64,000 bases of DNA, taken from Akanthomyces muscarius (taxonomy: Eukaryota; Ascomycota; Sordariomycetes; Hypocreales; Cordycipitaceae). Made by a program: the position numbers and the translations under genes. Positions 9,888 through 21,095 of this stretch are shown here, piece by piece. The notes below the pieces were generated by a model that saw only the letters and a program-made list of their open reading frames with translations, had not been told where the DNA came from and did not search any database. The stretch spans positions 2,728,001 through 2,792,000 of the forward strand of contig NC_079241.1 of assembly GCF_028009165.1 (NCBI RefSeq), in the 5' to 3' direction. The first letter of the stretch is position 1; every line of letters starts with the position of its first letter.

Positions 9888-12080
9888 GCTGTGTGTGAAT
9901 CGGGGGCGGAAGATGAAGTCAAGAGGCTAGAGTAAGATGTGAGATTCAGATGATGAGGTTGAAAGATGTAAATTGCAGTAGAAAAGAAAATATCAAGCAG
10001 GATGAGAAGCTTGCGGGGTGAGAAAGGTAGCTGGTAGGCAGTGGACGCTTCTCCAACTGGTGGCGGGGCAGCAGCAAACGGCGTAGAGGAGAGGAGGGCG
10101 ACTGCGGGGAAGCTCAAGCTGGTACTACTGAGCACGCTATGCCAGTTGATGCAGCTGGATGCAGCTCGTACATGCAATTATCGATGCGGTATGAGCTGGT
10201 CGGTGGCAAAGGTACGGAAAACGGAAAGGATGCGACGCTGCGAAGCTGCACGAACCTTGGGGTGGCTGCGTCGGAGGCACGCTCTGGAGGGTGCGGGCTG
10301 CCGTGACACTCGTGCCGCCGCGCGGAGGGCGTTCATCTCGGAGGAGTTATCGAGGGCATGTACAGTATCGGAGTAAGCTATCGCAGGTATCGATGTATAA
10401 CCCCCAATTCCGCGTCGACTGGGGTGGATACTATCGTTAGGAGCTTGCCTCGACGTGCGCGGTGGCTGATGAGAGAGAGCTTCCAGTTCCAGGGCTTCAG
10501 TGGCTTTGATGCAGAGCGCGCCGCGCCGGCTGTCCGCGGCCCCGAACCCACTGCAGCCCACTAGATTACGGCAGACGGGGCGTATCTGCAGTGGGCAGTG
10601 GGCGCTGATTCGCCCTGCAACCCTGCTGAGCTGGCGGCATCGCGACCCACCCAACTACTCCGACCCCCAGAGCTGTCTCGGCCGCCCGCGTAGTCCGCAG
10701 TGGAGGCTGCTGCATGGGCGAGATTGCTTCCCGTGTTGGCATCTCATCGAAGCGCGGACGAGCCAAACCCCCAACACTGATACAATCTGCAAACTGCAAA
10801 ACTGCTTTTTGGTTCTCCCGGGGTAATCAAGTCCCGACGGTCCTGCATCGGAGCTCGATGTCTTGCTGAGAGTTGCCCTCTCCGAATGCCGACTCTCTCT
10901 TCACACGGCACGGTTTCACCAGTCGTTTGATGCGTAACTCTATTGAACGATGCCGTCCTCGAACCAGATTTTTCTTTTGGCCATTTTGAAACAACACGTT
11001 ACGAATCATTCTATAGCAGCCCCGAAAATAACCATCGCTGGCAGCGATCACGCTCCGGCCACAAGCTTGAAAGCTGGCTGGCCCAATACAGCGGCACTAG
11101 AGCTTCCGAGCTGTTGAACTGAACATTTTTTACAAATATTGCTCTTTTCTCACAACTCATCCCTGGTCTCTCTATTCACCTTGGTGCCTGAAGCCACTCC
11201 AAAACATGTCGTGTTGGCGCAATTCACCGTCACTCTGTTCGGGCCGTCACTCCTCGGCCCATCAACTCGCACACTGTTTTCGTACTTGTCGAAACAACGA
11301 ATTACCGTAGAGGTCTATATGTATCACACCGTCGCTCCGAAACAGCCCTTCAGCTCGCTGGAAGTTGCAGCACTGTTCACGCCGCACCTCTTGGTCGTCG
11401 CCTTGGTGGCCGCCATTGCCCGTAGCGGTCGTGTCCTAGCAGAAAACCAAAGCGTCTAGCGGACCAACAATAGCTCATCGTATTTTCTAGTTTATCCTGT
11501 ATTCAAGAAGAAAATATTGCGCGGCTTCGAGAAAAAGCCCCTTGCAGCAGACAGCCATTCAGACGAGTCTGACACGGCGACAGTGCCACCCTTTCTCGGG
11601 GCGGGGCTGCCGGCACCAAGCTTGATTTTCGGAGCGGCGCTCCGGGAGCCCGGCCCAGCCGTGCCCACCGGCGCAGCGCCAATGACACGGACCAAGCTGC
11701 TCGCATGATGGCGGCTTCGGCAGGAAGCGCCTGTTCTTATGCAGAATGAGCAACGTAAGTAGAAGGCCGCTTTTTTGGGCCATTCCCGATATCTAGCTAA
11801 TTATTCGCTGGTAGGCCGTAGCTTGTCAAGGAGACCCTGACAGATCCCGTCGTGCGCCGCTACAGCAATAATGGTTTCCTCTCACCCATCCAATCACTCT
11901 TAAAACCTCCGTTTCTGTCTTCTTGCTACATAAGCAGGCCAGGAATTGTCCGCGAATTTCACAGGCGGGACTGGTCGAGTAGCAAATAGGCATCATGCTG
12001 ACAGGGCAGCTTTTCATTGCTCCGCTGCGGCGGTCTGCAATTCCCCATCAGGTTCATACACGTCCGTCCAAGCGCCGGTG
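9888..12080. other. Upstream region of aldehyde dehydrogenase, no gene seen
   Basis: About 2.2 kb. It carries the ALDH promoter. Short ORFs, including one of 106 codons at 11139-11459, show no domain and no plausible intron structure. A possible tiny membrane-protein gene begins near the right edge (see 12081). Confidence 0.4.
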
Positions 12081-12173
12081 ATGGACAGGAAGAAGAATGT
12101 CTACATCTCAGTGGTCAATTGCATCTACATGATCGGCACCGTCTTCGGCGGCCTCCTCATGATCCGCCACTAG
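12081..12173 (+). CDS. Possible 30-aa membrane microprotein or last exon, antisense to hydrolase 3' end
   Basis: An ATG at 12081 opens a 30-codon frame: a basic MDRKKN start followed by about 20 hydrophobic residues and a short MIRH end. It reads as one transmembrane segment. It ends exactly opposite the point where the hydrolase on the other strand leaves its family-conserved sequence. The frame stays open upstream to 11946, and a good GTAAGT donor lies at 11757, so it may be the last exon of a longer small protein. I do not recognise the family. Chance antisense coding is the main alternative. Confidence 0.2.
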   Translation: MDRKKNVYISVVNCIYMIGTVFGGLLMIRH

Positions 12174-13553
12174 GCCGCGTACAAACTCTCCAACAAGGTC
12201 GAGCAGCTTGTCCAGGACACCCTCCTCTGTCCAAAAGTGGCCGGCCGTAGGCACCTCGACAGCCTGAAACCGCGAGTGCTGCGCGCTCGCCAGTCGCGCG
12301 ACCCACTCCCGCGCCTTGTACGGCAGGACAAACATGTCCGCATCGCCATGGACCGCCAGCGTCGGTTGCCGCACGAGCTTGGCCTCGGCCGGGTCCTCCT
12401 CTGGCCGCCGCGCACGAGACAGCGCGTTGGGAAGCAGCCGCATCGTGACAAGGTGAGACGCGAGGCCAGGAATCGGCGAGATTAGCACATATGCTTGCTG
12501 GGGCCCCTCGAAGCCCTCAAGTCGAGGCAGTCGGCCTTCCGCCGGCTCATGGGTGCGTCGCTTCTCCACGGCCAGGGACCCGTCGCCGTTCTCTTCTGGC
12601 ACCTTCTCAAGCGTCGTTTCCGAGGAGAGATGTCGGTGGTGGAGGTTGGATTTCGTCTTGGCGACGAGCTCGTGCAGCTTCTCCTCCAGCTCGCGAGATA
12701 CGCTCCGGCTCCGGCGGCTGGAGCCATCTGTGCTGGACGGCCTGCGCCGTGGGCTCATGGCGCCTTCGTCGCCGCCGACACGAACCCCGCGTTTAGAAGG
12801 GCTTCGCTTGGCATTGATGGCCTGCAGCGCTTCCCGTGTCAACCTTATTAGTGTATTTTGCTGCTCGGCTAGGCTCGCCGCACGCAGTCGTATTTGCGCT
12901 TCGTTTGATGCGCTCGACGGCGACGCAAACGGCTCGAGAATCGCCTCGAGCGGTGGAAGCTGTGCGGTAATAAGCGACCCGTACGAATAGCCTCCCACGA
13001 CTAGCACGTGTTTGTGGTCTGATTTATCGGCAGACTCTCCGCTCGCTGCATCGTCGAGGTTTCTGGTCGGTTCGTCGCCTTCTTCGGTAGCAGCGCCAGC
13101 GCCCTTGAACGGCTGGAGATGGTGAATGTAGTATGCTAGAAACGCAATGACGCTCTGAAAATCGGAGCGCTCTGGTCTCGACGTCCATGATGTTTTGCCC
13201 GCTGAATGGGACGCCCCCCTGTCGAAAAAGTTAGCTGGAGCGGTCCAATTGCAAATTTCGGCCAAGCCTGGCTTCCATGTGCGCCTCCTCCCTTTCTCAT
13301 GTTCTTACCGAAAATTGAACGTGCCTAGCAAATAGCCCTCGCTCAGCATTCTAGCCCCGACAATCTCAACGACTGGGTCGTCGAAGCTGCCACCCAGCGG
13401 TGCGTACGGGTGCGCGAGCACGGCCGCGTGTCTCTTCCATGGGGACGCCCGCGAGCTCGCTCCAAGTGACGGAGGGTGGTAAATACGGCAGTCAAGAGGA
13501 ACGCCGTCGTGTACGCTGGGAATCGTAAATGTCAACGCGGGCTCGGGTAGCAT
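12108..13553 (-). CDS. Alpha/beta hydrolase (dienelactone hydrolase/lipase-like fold)
   Basis: Two exons, 13553-13309 and 13218-12108 (90-nt intron 13308-13219), 451 aa. The junction restores FNFRGASHSAGKTSW, the conserved segment after the first strand-loop of this family. Nucleophile elbow GGYSYGS puts Ser at about residue 160; HGDADMFV carries the acidic residue and AGHFWTEEG the histidine, so the triad looks complete. Residues about 230-310 are a basic, Ser/Arg-rich insertion of low complexity, probably disordered. Start chosen at MLPEPALTFTIP, which resembles relatives; an in-frame ATG at 13622 would add 23 residues. The last 20 residues (acidic, after EFVRGL) look non-conserved and lie antisense to a possible membrane microprotein. 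No signal peptide; substrate unknown. Confidence 0.85.
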
Positions 13554-15037
13554 TTTGGCAGCGGCATTGTGCGGCTGTGTGGCCGCGGCGGGGATGCAAG
13601 GAGCAAAAAAGCCTGAAGCCACGCGGCAGGGGGGTTATCTTGACCGTAGCATCGTCATCACGAAATCGGCGTCCCACCCCGCTACATTGCTCAACGGTCA
13701 CGACATATTCAATGGCCCGCCGCTCTTTGAAGCCATTTCAAGCCTCCGAAAAGAATAGAGCACTGCAGCCTGGAAAATGCTTCCTGAAATATTTGTTCTT
13801 CTCTTTGTCGATCTTACTTTTTCTAGCCGTATGTGAGACGCCTAGTCTCGTCAAAGCTGCATATATTACACAATAGCTAAGCGCCAGAGCTAGTATGAAT
13901 ACCCAAAATTCTAGGACGAACAAGCTGTATCTTAATCACTGCGTATCTTTATGTGACAGTTGTGGGTTGGGATTTTTTTTGGTCGTGCCTCAAGCCGACA
14001 ACAACATAGGAGTATCGGCCTACTGAATCTCTACCACCTTGATCAGCTCACGCAAAACCGCCCAAGCGAGAGCGTCGTATTTACTACAATGGGGGGCCGA
14101 AACCAAGGGCGCATAATGTTATACAAAGGCTTATGGAAAGTCCATCGTCCAATCAACTTGAGTATATGATACTGTGTCACACGACAGCCTGAACAGCGCG
14201 GCAATGAAAGAAGCACGATGTGCAATGATTCTCGGCCATTTCTCGATCCGCTGACGGGACGCAGAATACAGACATCGTCTAATGGTGCAGTTCGGATAGC
14301 TTACTGAGACTTTTGAGAGAGAATAGCCGCTTTTCTTGCATACAAGGCGTCATCGCGTTTTCTTGTAAGGTGTCGCCTCGCCCGGCTCTGTCGGGGTGGC
14401 GCTCGTTGCAGCCCATGAGGCGGCACTTTCGTTCAATAATTGCTTTTCAATACCGTCATCATTTGCATCTTTTTCGTGAAACGGGATCTCGTCGTTTTAT
14501 GCAACCTGCACGTCATTAACCCCGCCGCCGAAATACGCATAGATGCAGTCAATACCTAACACCAATGCCAGCGGACAGCGTAAAATAGAGATGATTATTC
14601 CATCATTATGCCAGGGAAAACATGGTTAGATGCCATCATAGTTTGTATAAATTCTTGCAGTCCACGGGCTCTAACGAGCGATAGATTAGTTATTCATGGT
14701 GAAAGAACACAACAGACGCAACCTTTCCCAGTACCTACGCAAGACAATGATTGGCGGTTATGCAGTCATGCACGTCGCACACGGGTCGGCGGGGACTCGG
14801 TCGTCTACGTCAGATACGAACAAAATCAGGGTTACCATTCCCGAGACATGCAAGCAAGAAGTTTCAGAGACGTTTTGCAGCCCTTCGTATGATCATGGGT
14901 GGCGTCGAGAACAGACATATATTAGACTCTTTGTGCCACTTCTCGCACCCTTTCTCTTCTTTAATCTCTCAAGCTATTGTACTTAAAACTAATTCAATCT
15001 CTTACATCATCATCCAATCTTCTGTCTCAACGCCGTC
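13554..15037. other. Intergenic, promoter of small secreted protein gene
   Basis: About 1.5 kb without a supported gene. A TATA-like TATATTA at 14918-14924 lies about 115 nt before the secreted-protein start. Confidence 0.45.
14918..14924 (+). promoter_or_regulatory. TATA-like element of 98-aa secreted protein gene
   Basis: TATATTA 114-120 nt upstream of the start codon at 15038, followed by a pyrimidine-rich stretch typical of fungal transcription starts. Confidence 0.4.
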
Positions 15038-15387
15038 ATGGTCAGAATCCTTGCCGTCGTTGCTGCTGTCGCAGTCGTGGTTGCTCCAGCCGCCGCCGCC
15101 AATTGCAAACCTGGTCTTCGATACTGCGGCTACGTACTTATTCAGACAGGTACAAAGATCTTCACTGCTATTTGTGTACCATTTTATGAATGATCTGTAT
15201 AGGGCTATACTATGACCAAATCGTCGAGGCTCTTGAGAAGGTCGGCTCGCCTGTCGACGCGGACCACGTTCTGCAATCGCTGTTCTTCTGCGACGGGGGC
15301 AAGCACGGAGATATCCACCAAATCGAATACTGTAGCAATATTTGTCGCAATGGTGGCGCCAACAACAACGATTATTGCAAGGCTTAA
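15038..15387 (+). CDS. Small secreted cysteine-rich protein (98 aa, 6 Cys)
   Basis: Two exons, 15038-15149 and 15203-15387, with a 53-nt intron in phase 1. The precursor has a strong signal peptide (MVRILAVVAAVAVVVAPAAAA, cleavage predicted near residue 21) and a mature part of about 77 residues with six cysteines in CKPGLRYCGY, SLFFCDGG, IEYCSNICRN and DYCKA. All six fall after the signal peptide, so three disulfides are possible. The CxxGLxYCG opening and the tyrosine/aspartate-rich middle recall a widespread unnamed family of fungal small secreted proteins; that link is from memory and unchecked. Function unknown: an effector, antimicrobial or surface role are all possible. It starts a stretch of secreted-protein genes with the 90-aa protein and the chitosanase that follow. 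Confidence 0.8.
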
Positions 15388-16437
15388 ATGCTGGGTAGGG
15401 GGGCGTGTTGAACCGCTCGGTTTTGCGCCGGTCGATTTGAGCGGGCTTGCACTAGCTTGCGATGCAAGTTGAATATTCATATTGGCGTAGCTACCCTATT
15501 ATGTTCTGGTATGGATTGGAGTAAACAATCGCAAAAGTCTCGAGGGGCCTTTCTGGAGCTTTGTGAGCCCAACTTTTTCTAAAATCGTTGTGAGCTTATA
15601 ACTTGATACATGTTCTGGACAATCATACGCCGGTAAGCTTCTGCTTTCGACAGAGCTGCAATGAGAAAGACAATCATATATCTATGTGCATATCTGAGTA
15701 CTGGCCGCCGGACGAGCCGGTTGCTCCACGTCCGTCTTTACCCGGCGGCTAGATGGCACTCATGTCCCGTACTTGCCTGTAATATCCAAAGTGACCATTC
15801 TCACTTTCTGATTTGTGACAAAAACAGAGCAACACGAATCTTGTCCCCCCCGTCACCCCGGAGGCTGCGCATCGGACTGTCCGAAATGCGACCGGTATGC
15901 GGCATTTCATTGTTCAGCCTCGACCGAGGCTATTCTCCGACAACGCCGTGAAATGAGGTGATACAAAAATGACAACACGAAAAAAGAAATTGAAAAGACA
16001 AGAAATGCAGGGCAAAAGGGAGGTTAAAATTAGTATGTACCGAAAAGGGCCATAACTTGATGCAAGCTGAGCTCGACGTATCAGATGTTGCGCCGTTGGA
16101 AGCTTCATCAGCCAGCCACAAGCAAGCCTGTTCGTGGGCCTTTGGCCAGGTACCATGCAGCCATAAACGCAAACTCCCAGGTGCTTGATAAGCCGAGGAC
16201 CCTGAATCCATCCCGATTGCGACTTCCCAAAGAGGACAAAAGAATAGCACATGTGCTGTGCACGCGCCGGTCTTCGCGGAGAATGGGACGAGTTCCAGCA
16301 AGTATAAAATGACCTTGGATTGCTCTGGATACAATTCCAGTTCTTCAACTTTTAGGTTTTCCTTCTCTTTCTCTTTCCTCCGCTTTTTGCCAAGAAACAA
16401 AACAAGTGCAGTATAAACGTCTGCACCTCCATTCACA
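15388..16437. other. Intergenic between two secreted-protein genes
   Basis: About 1 kb; no gene seen. A TATA box for the next gene lies at 16303-16309. Confidence 0.45.
16303..16309 (+). promoter_or_regulatory. TATA box of 90-aa secreted protein gene
   Basis: TATAAAA about 130 nt upstream of the split start codon at 16438, followed by a CT-rich leader. Confidence 0.5.
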
Positions 16438-16837
16438 ATGTGAGTAGCTCGCGTGCCTTGTCGGCCCTCCCTTGTCTCAACGCCCCCTCGCAGGTTTCTC
16501 AACTATGCCGTCGTCCTTGCGGCTTTGTCGACCCTTTCTGTGGCATGGCCACATATTGATGCTTGCCGCAACGCTTGGCCTGGTACGTAAAGCAACCTGC
16601 CGTCGACACAGCCCGCCGAACTTTGACGAGGCTTACACGAAAGCGTAAACAACAGCTGAGCCATGCGCATACGTCGCTGCCCGTTCCTTGGTGATTGGCA
16701 CGTGCGAGAGTCAGTGCGAGACCGACAACTGCCCCAACGCGCTGGTCTGCCGCCCGCGCCGATGGACTCGCAACTGCGAGGGCTGCGGCGGCGGCAGCAC
16801 TCGCGGCCCCGGCGAATACAGCCCGTATACCCTCTAA
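16438..16837 (+). CDS. Small secreted cysteine-rich protein (90 aa, 8 Cys), start codon split by an intron
   Basis: Three exons: 16438-16439 (AT of the start codon), 16494-16582 and 16656-16837; introns of 54 and 73 nt with GTGAGT and GTACGT donors and CAG acceptors. Only this joining gives one frame with a signal peptide (MFLNYAVVLAALSTLSVA, residues 1-18) and a cysteine-rich mature chain. Eight cysteines lie at 25, 34, 47, 51, 56, 62, 71 and 74, in segments such as TCESQCETDNC and NCEGCGGG, so four disulfides are possible. The tail is Gly/Pro/Tyr-rich. I do not recognise the family. The even cysteine number, secretion signal and TATA promoter support a real gene; transcript evidence is needed for the 2-nt coding exon. 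Confidence 0.7.
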
Positions 16838-18181
16838 GTCTCAGCAACAGCTCTGCGAATCTCGATGATTACCTCGAATCAGGATTTCGCAAGGACAAGG
16901 TGGACCGATACGGGGAGGACGGTATAGCTTAGCTTTGAAGAGGATAAAATAGCCGGCACCGATGGCCTATTTCTGTCAATACACATCATCAAGTCGATTC
17001 TGCGCAACATTGGTGTTAAGTTCAGTTTAGCAATGAAGACTGCAGCTAGCCCGTCAAAAAACGACAGCTCATGTCCAGTCTGACCAAAGTCCATTTTGAC
17101 GAGTGTAAGTGGGCGAGGGGGGGGTCACGGCTCGAGTGTGCCATTTCAACCCGGATGAAAGAGGCGCTCGTTTTCCGAATTATTTCCTACGCGCGTCACT
17201 CTCGGTCACCAATTCGTCCTGGCTATCCGTAGAGGGCGTTCGTATGGTTGGCCGATCCTGCGATGCAGGGGCGAAGCGTCGTCTGACACTTGCCCCCCGT
17301 TGGCAAGCTGACATGCAGCTGGACCCTGCTTCGCCTGCTCATCCCTGCGCCGACGCAGCTGAACAGCCCGGGCAGGTATTTACGCCACTCAACGGCTATT
17401 TGTGCCGAAACAAATCAGAGAAGTTGGTCTCGCTTTGTGTGTTCCGCTGCATAAAGGGAAGCGGATTGCAAAAGTAAAAAGTTAGTCATTTCCTCGCGCT
17501 GGCTTGCCAGTTCACGTTAGTCTAGTTGAAGAGACAATTCAAGACAGATTCGCATGTCGCTCACTCAATTAACGATTTCAGCCCTCCTATTGGTGGAACA
17601 ACTCTCCTCGTTAATGTTGACGTCGAACTAGGATTCGCGAACGGATTTTCTGCAATTTGACATGACGGGTGCATGAATGGAGGAATAGATCTTCCCAAAG
17701 CAGATCTCCTTTAGGGCTGGGCGAACGCCGAACCGGCTAAACTCGTCATTACCCCGGATACTCGGCTACGATGGCACTAACACTGTCGCTCTGGTGGCCT
17801 GATTGAGGAAAGTTCCAATAGGTTTTTTAGCGACGGAATGTTCCGAATAAGACGGGCGTCCGCAGGTAATGTGACAGTGGCGTGCTGGCGAGCTGTATCC
17901 ACAGAAGCCGACCCGGGCCGGACAGTACCGGTTGTGAAGCCATCGACAGTAACATGGCATGGTCCTAGCTTCGTTGATGATGATTGTCGCAGTTTCGCCG
18001 TTTTCAGGCGATATCCAGGATACGTTCGATTAGTTCTGCTTAATTTGTCTGACCAGACTTGGAAAAGCCGCGACTATAAATACTGTGCCTGATCGCCTCT
18101 CACAAACATCAAGCCAATACAAATCAGTTTTCCCCAAGAGAAGCATTGTATCACAGCATTTTCCAATACTCGCTCGTCACC
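16838..18181. other. Intergenic, chitosanase promoter
   Basis: About 1.3 kb; no gene seen. Ends with the chitosanase TATA box at 18075-18080. Confidence 0.45.
18075..18080 (+). promoter_or_regulatory. TATA box of chitosanase gene
   Basis: TATAAA about 100 nt upstream of the chitosanase ATG at 18182. Confidence 0.5.
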
Positions 18182-19225
18182 ATGCTTGTCAAGACCATTG
18201 CCTCTCTCGCTGCCATCAGTGGCATTGCTGCCGCCGCGGGCCCCGTCCGCGCCTCCGTCCCTACCAACGTCGACGGCGCCAAGTACAACAAGCCCAATGC
18301 CGGCCCCCCGGGCGACTGGTTCGCCGGCGACTCGTCGCTGCCCATCAGCAAGATTGCCTCGGCCGTCTCCAAGATGACACAGACACCCAAGGATGCCAGC
18401 TACATTCTCAGCAACGACAACCACAAAAAGGCCACCATCCACAGCGACTGGGCCAAGTTGTCCAAGGTGAGTTAAACATGGGTATAGCGATGAGACGATT
18501 GACCAAGTCTAAAATGGTCTTACAGGGAGCTGCATATGCATTTGTCGCCGACATGGACGTTGACTGTGACGGAATCGACCATGCCTGCAAGGTTCGTATA
18601 TGCCACACACAAAAAACCAGGAGAATAGCTATGTTCTGACCATCCATAAAGGGTAATGACGACGGCGAGCCACACACCAACTTTGGTGCGCTTGCTGCCT
18701 ACGAAGTCCCCTTTGTCGTCATCCCCGACAAGTTCCAGGGCGAGCACCAGGACGAGCTCGCCGGCAACAACCTCGTCGCCGTTATTTGGTACGCACTTCC
18801 ATCGCGACGCCGTGCGCGCGCACCGTCCGCTAACTCCTCCACCCCCCTTCAGCAACGGAAAGCTATACTATGGTGTTTTTGGCGACACCGACGGCGACAC
18901 GCCCGAGGAGATTGGCGAAGCGTCCTGGCTCATGGCCAACACGTGCTTCCCCAGCGAGGGCCTCAATGGCGGCAAGGGACACACTGATGCCGACGTCACC
19001 TGTGAGTAAACCACCACCACCACCAACCAGCGTCTGCCGGACTGTGCTTGGGCTACGAGAGCTCTTCAAAGCTGATTTTTGTGTGAAATAGACATCTTCT
19101 TCACCGGTGATGACTCGGTTCTGCCCAGCAACGCTATTGGCAAGAATTACCTCACCAACTTTCAGGCTCTCAAGAACCTGGGGGACAAGTTGATGAAGGA
19201 CCTCGTCTCCAGCCTGCACCTGTAG
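18182..19225 (+). CDS. Secreted endo-chitosanase, glycoside hydrolase family 75
   Basis: Five exons (18182-18466, 18526-18591, 18652-18788, 18853-19001, 19092-19225) and four introns of 59-90 nt give 256 aa. Residues 1-19 are a signal peptide ending in an alanine-rich cleavage zone. The mature protein matches GH75, which hydrolyses beta-1,4 links in chitosan: SYILSNDNHKKATIHSDWAKLSKG, the acidic DMDVDCDGIDHACKGNDDG segment, LAAYEVPFVVIPDKF, and the catalytic stretch YYGVFGDTDGDTPEEIGEAS with the conserved Asp and Glu, then IFFTGDDSVLPSN. The third intron uses an AAG acceptor. Length is typical. In fungi such enzymes act on deacetylated chitin of other fungi, insects or their own wall. Tail-to-tail with the PIG-S gene, only 203 nt apart. 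Confidence 0.95.
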
Positions 19226-19428
19226 GAAGACTTGTTCAAGGTTTAGTCTATAGAAAGCGCTTCAAGAAATGCGCAGTAGATAGATCAGGTATAGCTGTAA
19301 ATACACTACACTCGTAACTACACTCGTAAAACGGCATTGCACCACTGAAGCGTTGAATGTCGTAAGCATTGGATAGTATTACAATTTTTTTTAGTATTAT
19401 GCTTTAGCCTACAGTTCTATAATCGCTG

Positions 19429-21095
19429 CTATTGGCTTTTCTTCTCTTTGGCTTCCTCGGCCTTCTTCTTGCGCCTTGCGATCCAGTTCTTCAGCTCCGT
19501 CATCAGGCCCATGATCAGCGGCACCGAAATAGGTCCCAGCAGGGGCAGATACACTGCAATCTTATGTTCGTCGGGGAAGTAGAGCTGGCCGACCATGCTC
19601 TTTTCGAAAAAGGCACGCTCGACTTCCTGCTCCGCAATGCGCGCATGCGTCAGGCCCTGGACGCCACCAAGGTTGGCGCATGCCTGTTCCAGGTGATGCA
19701 GCGTCGTCTCGACGCCGTCGGCGACGCTCTGGGGGATCGCAATGGACGGCAGCTTCTCCGTCAGGCGAGCCAAGGAGCCGAGCGACGACGAGGCTCGGAG
19801 CAGCAAGTCGGTGGACCGGATGCGTGTCAGCGATGAGAGGCGCAGCGGCAGAGAGCCGGATACGGGCGTGCCGAGGAGAGACAGCAGATGGCCACCGAAG
19901 GTGAGCATGGGCTGCTTCAGAGTGGCAACGGAAACGTGGGCCTCGTTCTTTGGCAGAGGCAAAAGATACACCGTGCCCCATTGGGGAATCATCCATGATT
20001 GTGATGTATCGGAGTTGTCGTCGAGGCGGATGGTTTGGTTCCCGACGTATAGCAGAAAGTTGACTGTAGGTGCGCCACCAATCGAGGGAGACAGCGGCCA
20101 CTCAGCAGCATTTATGAAAGAGGACAGGCTTTCCTTGTTCAGCACTTCGGACTGGTCGCCCGGCGTAGCGTAGAGCTGCACCTGGGTGTCAATCGTAAAG
20201 TTGTGAATGGGCTTGAGCACCTCGAGCATGGGTTTAATGTACTCTTCCAGAGCGCCCTCGACGTCCCACGAATTTGGCAGCCCGCGGTCGGTCAGCAGCG
20301 AAAACGTCAGGTGATAGGTCGGCGAGTATCGCAGGGAGCGCGTCGTGCGCTTCGAGAGCGCCTCGGCCACGTCGGGCGTCAGGCTCGGCGGTCGGCTGCC
20401 CGAGGCCATGGACGAGGTCGACAGGAGGTAGGCGATGATGGACTGCTCCTCGGCAAACGTGGATCGGAGCTCGTTGGTGATGAATGTCGCGAGGGGCGAG
20501 GACGCCGAGTTGAGCTGCGGCGTAGAGTTTGGCGGGTATGTGATTTCGAGGAGCGGCTGCTCCTGGCTGAGCGACGACGTCGCCGCATCGCCGGGCCTGC
20601 AGTTGATGATCAGGGCGGGCTCGGGCTCGTCGCGGGCGGCGCGCGTCTCGTCCTTGGGGGCCAGCTGCAGGCGCAGGTGGTGGCCCGAAAACTCATTGAG
20701 GTCGTCGAGAGCGTGCTGTGTCAGGCGCACGAGGTGTTGCGCCTCCGGTTCTTGGAGTGCATCGGCGCGAATCTCAATCTGGAGGGGGAAGACGGGTCGG
20801 CACGCCTGGGAAGCAAGTCAGCAGCTGATTCACAAGTAAATTCGAACACCAATGTCCTGTGTACCTTTCCATCAGCCCATTGCATCATGCCATCCAGCGG
20901 CAGGTGTGCGCGGTGAATGGCCGTTGTCTGCCACCATATGGGGAGGCCGAGGAACACCACTATCAGCCAGTACGACCAGACAATGTAGGTTCGTCTTCGA
21001 GTGTCGGAGGGCAATTCCGCAGGAGGCGGAGTATAACTTTTTTCTCCTTCCGCCACAGACGAGGCGGGCGCCTCTGTCGATGCGTTGCTAGCCAT
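19429..21095 (-). CDS. GPI transamidase complex subunit PIG-S/Gpi17
   Basis: Two exons, 21095-20865 and 20805-19429 (59-nt intron), 535 aa. PIG-S (yeast Gpi17) is a noncatalytic subunit of the ER complex that attaches GPI anchors to proteins. Seen: an N-terminal transmembrane segment at about residues 36-60 (TYIVWSYWLIVVFLGLPIWWQTTAIHRA region, ending with the family-typical WWxTTxIHRAxLP), a large lumenal domain, and a second transmembrane segment near the C-terminus (YLPLLGPISVPLIMGL) followed by a lysine-rich cytosolic tail. The intron junction restores ADGKACRPVFPLQIEIRADAL. Length and topology fit the family. Head-to-head with the FAT1-like gene. Confidence 0.93.

Noticed and set aside
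11139..11459. 106-codon plus-strand ORF upstream of the hydrolase region
   Set aside because: No domain, no typical fungal codon bias and no promoter-like features; probably chance.
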